Shown one piece after another: positions 1 to 6,878 of a stretch of DNA of 22,301 bases. Source of the stretch: a bacterium. Lineage in GTDB: Bacteria; Tectomicrobia; Entotheonellia; Entotheonellales; Entotheonellaceae. Positions within the stretch are counted from its first letter, which is position 1; each line of letters begins with the position of its first letter. The translations under genes were made by a program, and so were the position numbers. The notes below the pieces were generated by a model. That model had not been told where the DNA came from. It worked only from the letters and a program-made list of their open reading frames with translations, and did not search any database. The stretch is from NCBI GenBank assembly GCA_027294925.1, contig JAPULM010000361.1:1-22301 (forward strand). The letters are read 5' to 3'.

Positions 1-1019
1 TCGCCGATCTCCTGGATGACGTACTTCGCGGGGCTCTCATCGGGCTCGACGGAGACAAAGCATTGACGCTGGAAATACTTGCTGGGAGGCATGGTCAGGC
101 CGAAGCGCTCCTTGTCGCCCATCTGGTCTTCATGCTCGTCCAGGGACCAGAGCAGCCATGGTACCCAACTGCAGTTGCCTTCCAAGAAGGCTGCCGTAAG
201 GTTCGGAAAGCGTTCGAAGACGCCGCCGAGGAGCATGCTACTCAAGGCCAGCATCATTTCCATCGGATGGGCGGCGATATGGCCAAGGGCGTGGTTGTCC
301 GTGTAACGTAGATGCAAGTGTTGTTGCCGGGCGATGTGGATACCATGGAAAGAAACGGGAACGTTGAGCCGCTCGGCCTCGGCCCAGAAGGGGTGGTAGT
401 ATTCATCGTACCACGGCCGTTCGTTGACCGAATGGTTCGGTAGTACCAGGGTAATCGCACCCAGTTCATGAACGGCACGATGGGCTTCCGTGATGGCCTC
501 GTCAACATCTTGGATAGGTATCTGGGCCGCCATTTTGAGGCGCTCCGGGTCCTCATTGCAGAAGTCGTGTGCCCAGTTGTTATAGGCGCGGCAGATGGCA
601 GCCGCGAGCGGGCCATCCATGCCATCTTTGGCATCAAAGCCGAGGACATGGGCACCCTCAGTGCGAAAGACGATGGAGAGATCAATACCCTCGATCTGCA
701 TGGCCGCTAGCATGTTCTTGGGATCATCACCTTGCCCTGCGGCATGACCGGTCAGAGCAGCCCGGCCGCTTTTGATCGCTTGCTCCCTTGCCTTTGCCAT
801 CCGAATCTGTCGCGTTCTCTGGTATCCTGGTACGCCCTCGATAGCGTGGCTGACCAACGCCTTTTCAGTGACGACAATACGCTCTGAGCCATTCCCGTTG
901 GTTTTGGCCAGCCTCGGACCGCGGTCTTTGAATGCGGGCTCCATGTAGCGTTCCCACAGATCTGGCGGTTCACTCACGTGGATGTCGCTGTCTATAACCT
1001 TAAAGCCTTGTTTGGCCAT
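1..1019 (-). CDS. Amidohydrolase family protein (amidohydrolase 2 / ACMSD-like), 3' end beyond window
   Basis: The reverse strand is open from an ATG at 1019 to the left edge, giving 339 codons without a stop. The protein starts MAKQGFKVIDSDIHVSEPPD. The D-x-H pair at residues 12-14 is the usual first metal-binding element of the amidohydrolase 2 (PF04909) TIM barrel. Further in, an S-F-H-G-I-H segment and the block HPMEMMLALSSMLLGGVFER, followed by a FPNL...FLEGN segment, are typical of this family, which includes metal-dependent decarboxylases and hydrolases. The substrate cannot be told. The start is supported by a purine-rich GGGAAAGGGG six to seven bases upstream. That Shine-Dalgarno overlaps the TAG stop of the preceding dehydrogenase gene, so the two are translationally close (15 nt gap). 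It is the last visible gene of the SDR-dehydrogenase-amidohydrolase operon. The family is secure; the exact reaction is not. Confidence 0.9.
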   Translation of the reverse strand, partial: MAKQGFKVIDSDIHVSEPPDLWERYMEPAFKDRGPRLAKTNGNGSERIVVTEKALVSHAIEGVPGYQRTRQIRMAKAREQAIKSGRAALTGHAAGQGDDPKNMLAAMQIEGIDLSIVFRTEGAHVLGFDAKDGMDGPLAAAICRAYNNWAHDFCNEDPERLKMAAQIPIQDVDEAITEAHRAVHELGAITLVLPNHSVNERPWYDEYYHPFWAEAERLNVPVSFHGIHIARQQHLHLRYTDNHALGHIAAHPMEMMLALSSMLLGGVFERFPNLTAAFLEGNCSWVPWLLWSLDEHEDQMGDKERFGLTMPPSKYFQRQCFVSVEPDESPAKYVIQEIG

Positions 1020-1034
1020 GCTGGACCCCTTTCC

Positions 1035-1814
1035 CTAAACTGGATTGACAACCGATTGTGGTTCTTCGCCGCTCGCCACTCGGGCTACGTTTTGCACTGC
1101 AAAAATCAATACTGCCGTCGGTTTCATCAGATCGAAGGCGCGATCATTCATCATGCCTTTGGTGAGGCGACTAAGCGGCACGTGTAGGGTTATCATATCA
1201 GAGGTTCGTAGCAGCTCGTCAAAGTCAACCTTGGTAATGTTTAACGCCTTTTCTAGGGCTGTCGGCAAGCTTGTGACATCATGGTAAATGAGTCGGCAGT
1301 CCCAGCCCTGTAAGCGCCGGGCCACCTGCTGCCCGATACGTCCCAGGCCAATAATGCCGACTATCTTGTCGGTAAGTTCATAGGCATTGGGAAACCAGGT
1401 GGTGCGGATGTCGGCGGCCCATTGGCGGTCCTGCACGGATTGAAACTGCCGTTTCAGGTTGCGATATACACTGACCATCAATGCGATACTGTGCTCGGCC
1501 ACGGCGACTGCATTGCCACCGCCGTTATTGGCCACCTTGATGCCGAGTTCGTCCAGGGCCGGCAGGTCAATCGTATTAGTCCCGGCACTGACCGTTTGTA
1601 TCAGCTTAAGATTCGGACAAGCTAAGGCCAAATCGACAGAGAAAGCCGAAGGGGCGGCAATCACCGCCACTGCATCTTTCAGTTGTGTCGCCTGTTGCTC
1701 GACAGGCTGGGTCGAATCTACCCATATCAGCTCAACCCCTTGCGGTAAATAGCGTCTGAAGGTTTCTAATTGGCGTGGGTTATCAGGGGTCAAGGCATCT
1801 ACGGTTATGCTCAT
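1035..1814 (-). CDS. D-2-hydroxyacid dehydrogenase, apparently internally deleted
   Basis: A 259-residue protein of the D-isomer-specific 2-hydroxyacid dehydrogenase family, which reduces 2-oxoacids or oxidises 2-hydroxyacids with NAD(P). Residues 1-150 match the N-terminal half of the substrate domain. The Rossmann GLGRIG lies at 156-161, and an Asp-containing YHDV at the end of strand 2 suggests NAD. Family members are usually about 310-330 residues. Here the sequence runs normally to LMKPTAVLI (residues 229-237), where an N-x-A-R-G stretch with the catalytic Arg is expected. It then jumps straight to FAVQNVARVASGEEPQSVVN, which looks like the normal C-terminal tail. The catalytic Arg, Glu and His region (roughly 60-70 residues) is missing without a frame change. 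The protein is therefore probably inactive. It sits 23 nt after the SDR gene and 15 nt before the amidohydrolase gene. Family assignment is strong; the deletion is inferred from memory of the family. Confidence 0.85.
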   Translation of the reverse strand: MSITVDALTPDNPRQLETFRRYLPQGVELIWVDSTQPVEQQATQLKDAVAVIAAPSAFSVDLALACPNLKLIQTVSAGTNTIDLPALDELGIKVANNGGGNAVAVAEHSIALMVSVYRNLKRQFQSVQDRQWAADIRTTWFPNAYELTDKIVGIIGLGRIGQQVARRLQGWDCRLIYHDVTSLPTALEKALNITKVDFDELLRTSDMITLHVPLSRLTKGMMNDRAFDLMKPTAVLIFAVQNVARVASGEEPQSVVNPV

Positions 1815-1837
1815 GAGAGGACGCCTTGCCAGGTTGC

Positions 1838-2641
1838 TTATTGCATGGTCTGAAGCAGACTGCCGCCATCCGGATGCAAAATGGAGCCAGTGTAATAACT
1901 GGATTCATCTGAAGCGAGAAATAATGCCGTATTGGCGACATCGGTGGGTTGCCCAGGGCGGCCTAATGGGATGACTTGGCCACGTTCTTCCACCCCCTCG
2001 GGGCCGCCGTATAGGCGCTGCGTCATCGGCGACATAATGGTGCCGGGGCCAATGGCATTGACGCGAATGCCGTGCGTCGCGAGTTCGGCGGCTAGACCGC
2101 GGGTTAGCATCCAGACGCCGGCCTTGGTCACGGCATACGCCACCATGCCGGGGCGGGCGCGCCGGGCGGCGCCGGAGGCCAAGTTGATAATCGAGCCATG
2201 AACGTCGCCATCAATCATACGTTTTGCCACTGCACGGTTGGTGAACATCACGCCGGTTAAGTTCACATCCAATAGCCGTTGCCAGGTTGCGGTGGGCAAC
2301 TCCAATACGGGCGGTCGTGTCTGGCTCTGGGGGTCTTGCTCAATACCCGCCGCAGCAACCAAGATATCGATGCGCCCGAACGCTGCCATAGCCGCTTCGG
2401 CCATCTCATCCACTTGATCTTCTTGGGTGACGTCGATACCGACCACCTCGGCGTTTCTTCCCAAAGCCTGAACGCGTGCCGCCGTCGCATCGGCGCCAGT
2501 CTTTTGGGTCGGCAGATCGGCGATGAGAATGTGCGCGCCTTCCTCGGCAAATCGTACGGCAGTGGCCTGTCCAATGCCTGATGCCGCCCCTGTAATAACA
2601 GCTATACGGTCCTGTAAGCGTCCCTGTGTTGACATGACCAT
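1838..2641 (-). CDS. SDR family NAD(P)-dependent oxidoreductase
   Basis: A 267-residue classical short-chain dehydrogenase/reductase. The cofactor motif TGAASGIG is at residues 17-24, and an Asp at 42 after strand 2 (ADLP) favours NAD over NADP. The A-A-A-G variant of the NNAG motif is at 96-99 and the structural Asn is in DVNLTG (127). The catalytic Ser156, Tyr169 and Lys173 (YxxxK) are all present. The C-terminal part ends with the usual S-x-Y-x-T-G...PDGG pattern. The ATG at 2641 follows GAGGAAAGGGCC; a second ATG two codons later is also possible. It is the first gene of a three-gene minus-strand operon with the dehydrogenase and amidohydrolase, so the three may act on one carbonyl or hydroxyacid substrate. 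Family is secure, substrate unknown. Confidence 0.93.
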   Translation of the reverse strand: MVMSTQGRLQDRIAVITGAASGIGQATAVRFAEEGAHILIADLPTQKTGADATAARVQALGRNAEVVGIDVTQEDQVDEMAEAAMAAFGRIDILVAAAGIEQDPQSQTRPPVLELPTATWQRLLDVNLTGVMFTNRAVAKRMIDGDVHGSIINLASGAARRARPGMVAYAVTKAGVWMLTRGLAAELATHGIRVNAIGPGTIMSPMTQRLYGGPEGVEERGQVIPLGRPGQPTDVANTALFLASDESSYYTGSILHPDGGSLLQTMQ

Positions 2642-2698
2642 GGCCCTTTCCTCACGTTGATGCGCTGGTGGTGCAAAATCGGTCCACCGTGTTCTACT

Positions 2699-2727
2699 AG
2701 AAAACCATCAATAGGCATGGCTGTCAA
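2699..2727 (-). promoter_or_regulatory. Putative sigma70 promoter of the SDR operon
   Basis: The minus strand carries a perfect TTGACA (-35) at 2722-2727. After 17 bases comes TTTTCT (3 of 6 matches to the -10 consensus) at 2699-2704. This puts transcription start about 50 nt before the SDR start codon. The -35 is strong and the -10 is weak. Confidence 0.4.
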
Positions 2728-2823
2728 GAGCACATGCACAAGCCGGAAAGAGAAGATAGGGTCGGGTCTTGAATCATGAATAATCCGGCATCGCCTAACA
2801 CGGTTTTCCATCCGACTGCCTCC

Positions 2824-2844
2824 AGCGTATGCTAATCATACGTT
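2824..2844 (-). terminator. Hairpin after the small gene (possible weak terminator)
   Basis: An inverted repeat has CGTATG (2826-2831) and CATACG (2837-2842) around a 5-nt CTAAT loop. It is extended by a G-T wobble and one A-T pair. It lies 16 nt past the stop of the 58-residue minus-strand gene. No U-tract follows, so a terminator role is only suggested by position. Confidence 0.3.
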
Positions 2845-2860
2845 GGGGAATCAATACGCA

Positions 2861-3037
2861 TTAGGCCGCGTGTCGTTCATCATGGTGATGGCGTCCTCCG
2901 ACTTCGGGGACGGCAATCACCTCACCCGCTTCTGCCTCCACAGGACGCGGCTCAGGATAGTCCATCTCTAATGCCAGAGGCCGTACGAAATCGCGTGAGG
3001 CAAGGAAGGCGAGCAGGACAGGGACAACGAGTAGCAT
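2861..3037 (-). CDS. Putative small single-pass membrane protein, 58 residues
   Basis: The predicted protein starts MLLVVPVLLAFLASRDFVRP: a short hydrophobic N-terminal segment, then a Pro/Glu-rich stretch and a His-rich tail (GRHHHDERH) that could bind metal. The ATG at 3037 has TGAGGT eight bases upstream. This supports it over an in-frame ATG at 3052 and a TTG at 3061, neither of which has a good ribosome site. I recognise no family. It lies alone between the SDR operon and korB, after a strong hairpin, so it would need its own promoter. It could be a chance reading frame; the ribosome site and hydrophobic start are the only support. Confidence 0.35.
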   Translation of the reverse strand: MLLVVPVLLAFLASRDFVRPLALEMDYPEPRPVEAEAGEVIAVPEVGGRHHHDERHAA

Positions 3038-3164
3038 AGCGGGTGACCTCATTGTGAGCAAGCATCAGGGGCAGGAAAATGATTCAGTGAACGGTGCAGG
3101 CAAGACGAGTGAATGTCAAATATTTCAACAAACTTGGGTTTTCAGGCAGCACAGCTAGAAACAT

Positions 3165-3198
3165 ATAACGCCGGATGGTCAAACCCATCCGGCGTTAT
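3165..3198 (-). terminator. Perfect 14-bp hairpin downstream of korB
   Basis: ATAACGCCGGATGG (3165-3178) is exactly complementary to CCATCCGGCGTTAT (3185-3198) around a 6-nt loop. It begins 21 nt after the korB stop, the usual place for an intrinsic terminator. The tail on the minus strand (ATGTTTCT) is only mildly U-rich. Because it is symmetric it could also block transcription coming the other way. Confidence 0.65.
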
Positions 3199-3219
3199 GG
3201 TGACGTCCTAATATTATGG

Positions 3220-4263
3220 CTACTTGACTTCCCAGGTATCGCCACGGTTCAACAACGCGTCCAGATCTCCCTCGCCATATTGGGACAGGGCCGCTTCCTG
3301 CTGTTCTTCTACAATGCCATCGTAGGTTGCTCTCTGAACGGCTCGGAGAACACCAACCGGAACAGGAAATTCAGGGTAGTCAAGACGGCTGAGCAGATAC
3401 GCTAGATAGGGCTCTTGTTTGTTTTCGTCATGACAAAGAATATCAGCTTCGGTGATACCATTCTCTCCTACCGTTACCACTTCGGGATCAATCCCATTGA
3501 GCCGAATACCGTGATTTCGTTCCTTTCCGAACAGCATGGGCTTACCGTGTTGCAAGTATAGGCTGCGATCATCGCGTACATCACGTCCGGTGAGATAATC
3601 GAAGGCGCCATCATTGTAAATATTACAATTCTGATAGACCTCGACAAACGCGGTGCCTTTGTGCGCTGCGGCGCGTTCAAGGGTGGCGATTAAGTGTTTG
3701 GTATCGGTGTCGACGGTTCGGGCAACAAACGTCGCTTCAGCACCAATGGCAACGCTTAACGGGTTTAGCGGATGATCAGGCGAGCCCATCGGGGCCGATT
3801 TGACGCGTTTGCCAATCTCGGAGGTTGGCGAATATTGGCCTTTGGTAAGGCCATAAATCCGGTTGTTGAACATAATGATTTTGATGTCAACATTGCGCCG
3901 TAGCACATGCAGAAGATGGTTACCGCCAATACTCAGGGCGTCTCCATCACCAGTGATGACCCATATCATCAGATCGGGTCGGCTGGTTTTTAAACCGGTT
4001 GCGAGCGCCGGGGCGCGGCCATGAATGGTATGAAAGCCGAACGTGTTCATGTAGTAAGGAAAGCGACTGGAGCATCCAATACCGGAGATAAACACGATTT
4101 TTTCTTTGGCAACACCGAGATCCGGCATGACTTTCTGGGTCTGGGCCAGGATGGAATAGTCGCCGCAACCTGGGCACCAGCGTACTTCTTGGTTCGATAT
4201 GAAGTCTCTACGCGACAGGGTTGCTGTAGCGCCGTCGGTTTTGCCGTTGGTCGATTTGTTCAT
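3220..4263 (-). CDS. korB: 2-oxoacid:ferredoxin oxidoreductase subunit beta (KorB-like)
   Basis: A 347-residue beta subunit of a 2-oxoglutarate/2-oxoacid:ferredoxin oxidoreductase. It binds thiamine diphosphate and works with KorA to convert a 2-oxoacid plus CoA to acyl-CoA, CO2 and reduced ferredoxin. Visible motifs are WCPGCGDYS (residues 29-37), GIGCSSRF (61-68), HGRAPALATGLK (81-92), the ThDP/Mg motif GDGDALSIGGNH (105-116) and NNRIYGLTKGQYSPTS (133-148). The ATG at 4263 is preferred because GAGGG lies eight bases before it. A TTG at 4278 in the same frame would overlap korA and lacks this spacing. Only four bases separate it from the korA stop, so the two are co-transcribed. Oxoglutarate as substrate is the most likely reading, but related 2-oxoacids cannot be excluded. 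Confidence 0.95.
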   Translation of the reverse strand: MNKSTNGKTDGATATLSRRDFISNQEVRWCPGCGDYSILAQTQKVMPDLGVAKEKIVFISGIGCSSRFPYYMNTFGFHTIHGRAPALATGLKTSRPDLMIWVITGDGDALSIGGNHLLHVLRRNVDIKIIMFNNRIYGLTKGQYSPTSEIGKRVKSAPMGSPDHPLNPLSVAIGAEATFVARTVDTDTKHLIATLERAAAHKGTAFVEVYQNCNIYNDGAFDYLTGRDVRDDRSLYLQHGKPMLFGKERNHGIRLNGIDPEVVTVGENGITEADILCHDENKQEPYLAYLLSRLDYPEFPVPVGVLRAVQRATYDGIVEEQQEAALSQYGEGDLDALLNRGDTWEVK

Positions 4264-4267
4264 GACG

Positions 4268-6118
4268 CTAACCCTCAAGCAGTTCGTTACATTTGGCGAG
4301 AATTTCTGACACTTTAAAAGGGACGCCTTGTACTTTTGGAAAGCTGATGGTGTCCACCAGATAGCGCGCCCGAATTAACAGACTCAGCTGTCCGAGGTTA
4401 AGTTCCGGGATCAGCACCTTGTTAAACTGTTGTAAGACGTCACCGAGGTTTTTTGGAAAAGGGTTAAGATAGCGCAGATGGGCATGTGAAACGTCGGCGC
4501 CCTGGCTGCGCAATCTGTCTACTGCTGTTACAACAGCGCCGAAGGTACTACCCCAAGACAGGACCAATAACTCGCCTTTGGAATCGCCATGGATTTCCAG
4601 CTCTGGAATGTCATTCGCAATACGCGCGATTTTCTCATTGCGTACTCGAGTCATATGTTCATGGTTAAGCGGGTCGTAATTGACATTACCGGTGATATCC
4701 GCCTTTTCCAAACCGCCGAGACGGTGTTCCAAGCCTGGTGTACCCGGAATTGCCCAGGGACGCGCCAATGTTTCGGGGTCGCGTTTGTAGGGAAAAAAAC
4801 CTTCCGGATCGGTGGGATGGGTGATCGTAAAGCGTTCGAGTTCTGCCGAGGAAGGGATCTTCCAGGGCTCTGACCCATTGCCTAGATACCCATCCGAAAG
4901 GAAAAAGACCGGCGTCATATATTTGGTGGCGAGGCGAAACGCCTCAATCGCCATATAAAAGCACTCACTCGGTGTCGCTGGGGCAACGATGGCGCAAGCC
5001 GAATCGCTGTTACGGCCAAACATACATTGCAAAAGATCGCCCTGCTCGGTTTTAGTTGGCATACCTGTACTGGGTCCAGCCCGCTGGATATTGGCGATCA
5101 CCAGAGGCAGCTCCACCATATGAGCGAGATTAATTCCTTCACTCTTTAGAGCAATGCCGGGTCCGCTGCTGACCGTCATGGCAAGTTGACCGCCAAAGGC
5201 GGCGCCAATGGCCGATGTCACGGCTGCAATTTCATCTTCAGCCTGAAACGTCTTGACGCCAAAATGTTTGAACTGGGCCATCTCGTGCAACACATCACTC
5301 GCCGGTGTGATGGGATAGCTGCCATAGAACAGGGGTTTGTTGAACAGGCGCGAGGCGGCGACAAACCCTAGTGCGGTTGCTTCGGAACCGGTGATATTGC
5401 GATATTTGCCTGGCGCCAATTTGGCCTTACGCACCCGGTAAGCGACGGTGAAGATTTCCGTTGTTTCACCATAATTATAGCCCGCCAATAGGGCTCGTTT
5501 ATTTGCCTCGAAGACCAACGGGTCGTTTTTAAACCGCTGCTCCAGAAAGTTTAACGAGGCGTCGTACGAGCGGTTATATAACCAGTATAGGAGACCCAGC
5601 GCCCAGAAGTTCTTCGAGCGGTCGATTTGCCGCTGCGTCATGTCGATGCCTTCTAGGGCCTTTGAATTCAGGGACGTGATGGGGATTTTAAAGACACGAT
5701 AGCTGCTTAAACTGTTACCTTCGAGCGGATTACCGGTGTAGCCTGCTTTGTTTAGATTGCCCTTGGTGAAGGCGTCGGTGTTAACGAGTAAGATGCCGCC
5801 TGGTTCAAGATCGCCAAGGTGCACTTTCAACGCGGCTGGATTCATCGCAACCAGGACGTCAGGCGCGTCTCCCGGCGTAAAGATGTCGAGGCTGCTAAAA
5901 TTCAATTGGAAAGAACTAACGCCCGGCAACGAGCCTGCCGGCGCCCTGATCTCGGCCGGAAAGTCGGGGTAAGTGCTGATGTCGTTACCAATCAAGGCCG
6001 CTGTGCGGGTGAACTGTCCGCCGGTCAGCTGCATACCATCGCCTGAATCGCCGGCCAACCGAATGACCACTGATTCAAGCTCTTCGACACGTTTTTCGAT
6101 CGTATCTTGCGATGCCAT
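4268..6118 (-). CDS. korA: 2-oxoacid:ferredoxin oxidoreductase subunit alpha (fused gamma-alpha, KorA-like)
   Basis: A 616-residue protein with a gamma domain joined to an alpha domain, the usual KorA architecture. The N-terminal GDSGDGM (residues 23-29) and GNDISTYPDFPAEIRAP (44-60) mark the gamma domain. YPITPAS (268-274), QAEDEIAA (292-299) and the following S-S-G-P-G-I-A-L-K segment mark the pyrimidine-binding alpha domain. It forms the catalytic complex with KorB encoded four bases downstream. No ferredoxin-like subunit (KorC/D) is encoded nearby, as is typical of the two-subunit type. The start ATG at 6118 has AGGA about 11 bases upstream, a little far. The protein begins MASQDTIEKRVEELESVVIR, a short charged helix before the first domain. 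No clear promoter is seen upstream. Confidence 0.95.
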   Translation of the reverse strand: MASQDTIEKRVEELESVVIRLAGDSGDGMQLTGGQFTRTAALIGNDISTYPDFPAEIRAPAGSLPGVSSFQLNFSSLDIFTPGDAPDVLVAMNPAALKVHLGDLEPGGILLVNTDAFTKGNLNKAGYTGNPLEGNSLSSYRVFKIPITSLNSKALEGIDMTQRQIDRSKNFWALGLLYWLYNRSYDASLNFLEQRFKNDPLVFEANKRALLAGYNYGETTEIFTVAYRVRKAKLAPGKYRNITGSEATALGFVAASRLFNKPLFYGSYPITPASDVLHEMAQFKHFGVKTFQAEDEIAAVTSAIGAAFGGQLAMTVSSGPGIALKSEGINLAHMVELPLVIANIQRAGPSTGMPTKTEQGDLLQCMFGRNSDSACAIVAPATPSECFYMAIEAFRLATKYMTPVFFLSDGYLGNGSEPWKIPSSAELERFTITHPTDPEGFFPYKRDPETLARPWAIPGTPGLEHRLGGLEKADITGNVNYDPLNHEHMTRVRNEKIARIANDIPELEIHGDSKGELLVLSWGSTFGAVVTAVDRLRSQGADVSHAHLRYLNPFPKNLGDVLQQFNKVLIPELNLGQLSLLIRARYLVDTISFPKVQGVPFKVSEILAKCNELLEG

Positions 6119-6642
6119 AATGTTGGTTGTCCTGTTTAGCCGATCCTCCGCGTGCAGGGCATGATGAGAAGAAAATTTATCATATCCCTGACTTCCAGCT
6201 CTGAGACTCGTAAAGTCTTACCATATCGTTATGTGCATGTGATACAAACTTAAAAGAGAGCGCAACATTTCATTGTAGCTCGGTTATGTTCTTCCGTAAA
6301 GCCCTTGGCGCCTCTCACGTGCCGGCATGTGCAAAGTCGTGCTCGATAAACTGTCGATATCCTAATGGCAGGAATGTACGACCCGACCTCTTTTCTCGCC
6401 TAAGCGCTGTGCATGAAGCGGATATTGGGCTGACTCTAAAGGGTGTTATATCAGATGTCAAGTATAGAAGCTGTGTCACTATCGTGAGACCTTGCCTGAG
6501 AATGTTTTCTGAGCTGTTGCGGGGTAAAGGTTTTGCAGTTCCAAACCGATAATGAAGCCAGGCTGGGATGGTGTAAATGAGGCGCGTGCAAACACCAATT
6601 TACTGGTGGCATAAGCCGCTAATGATATGAAGAGGAAACAGC
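6119..6642. other. Intergenic region without a convincing gene
   Basis: About 520 bases lie between the diverging korA and the 71-residue gene. An 88-codon frame at 6286-6552 (+) has no ribosome site and an unconvincing composition. A small AGACT/AGTCT dyad lies about 95 bases upstream of korA. I see no repeats, RNA gene or clear promoter here, though promoters for both flanking genes must lie within it. Confidence 0.5.
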
Positions 6643-6858
6643 GTGGACTCACTGTGCGAACATTGCGATCAGCCTGATAGCTCCCTGCTCCGCGTCGTAC
6701 TTATTGGGGAAATTATCCGAGCTGATGACAGCACACTATACACCCTAGCTGAAGTCTGCGAATCGATCGGGTTGACACAACTGTCCGAGAGTGATCAGGA
6801 CCTTACCCTAAGCGAGATTAGACAACGCGTTAAACGCAGCCTTCAGCTTGTCAAATAA
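6643..6858 (+). CDS. Small conserved-looking protein with an N-terminal CxxC, 71 residues
   Basis: A GTG-started frame preceded by AAGAGGAAACAGC, so AGGA sits six bases before the start. The protein starts MDSLCEHCDQPDSSLLRVVL. The C-x-x-C at residues 5-8 may hold metal or form a disulphide. Residues 33-47 (LYTLAEVCESIGLTQ) resemble the start of a MerR/CbpM-type helix-turn-helix, and the C-terminus is a charged amphipathic helix. I do not recognise a named family; a chaperone-modulator or small regulator is possible. It converges on the radical SAM gene, with 20 bases between the two stops. The good ribosome site and protein-like composition make it likely real. Confidence 0.6.
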   Translation: MDSLCEHCDQPDSSLLRVVLIGEIIRADDSTLYTLAEVCESIGLTQLSESDQDLTLSEIRQRVKRSLQLVK

Positions 6859-6878
6859 ACAACACGCCCATTATCCAA

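Noticed and set aside
254..685. 143-codon minus-strand frame at the left end
   Set aside because: It overlaps the amidohydrolase gene in another frame; the amidohydrolase translation has clear family motifs.
6286..6552. 88-codon plus-strand frame
   Set aside because: No Shine-Dalgarno, no recognisable motif, and an unusual Arg/Cys/Ser-rich composition; it looks like a chance frame.
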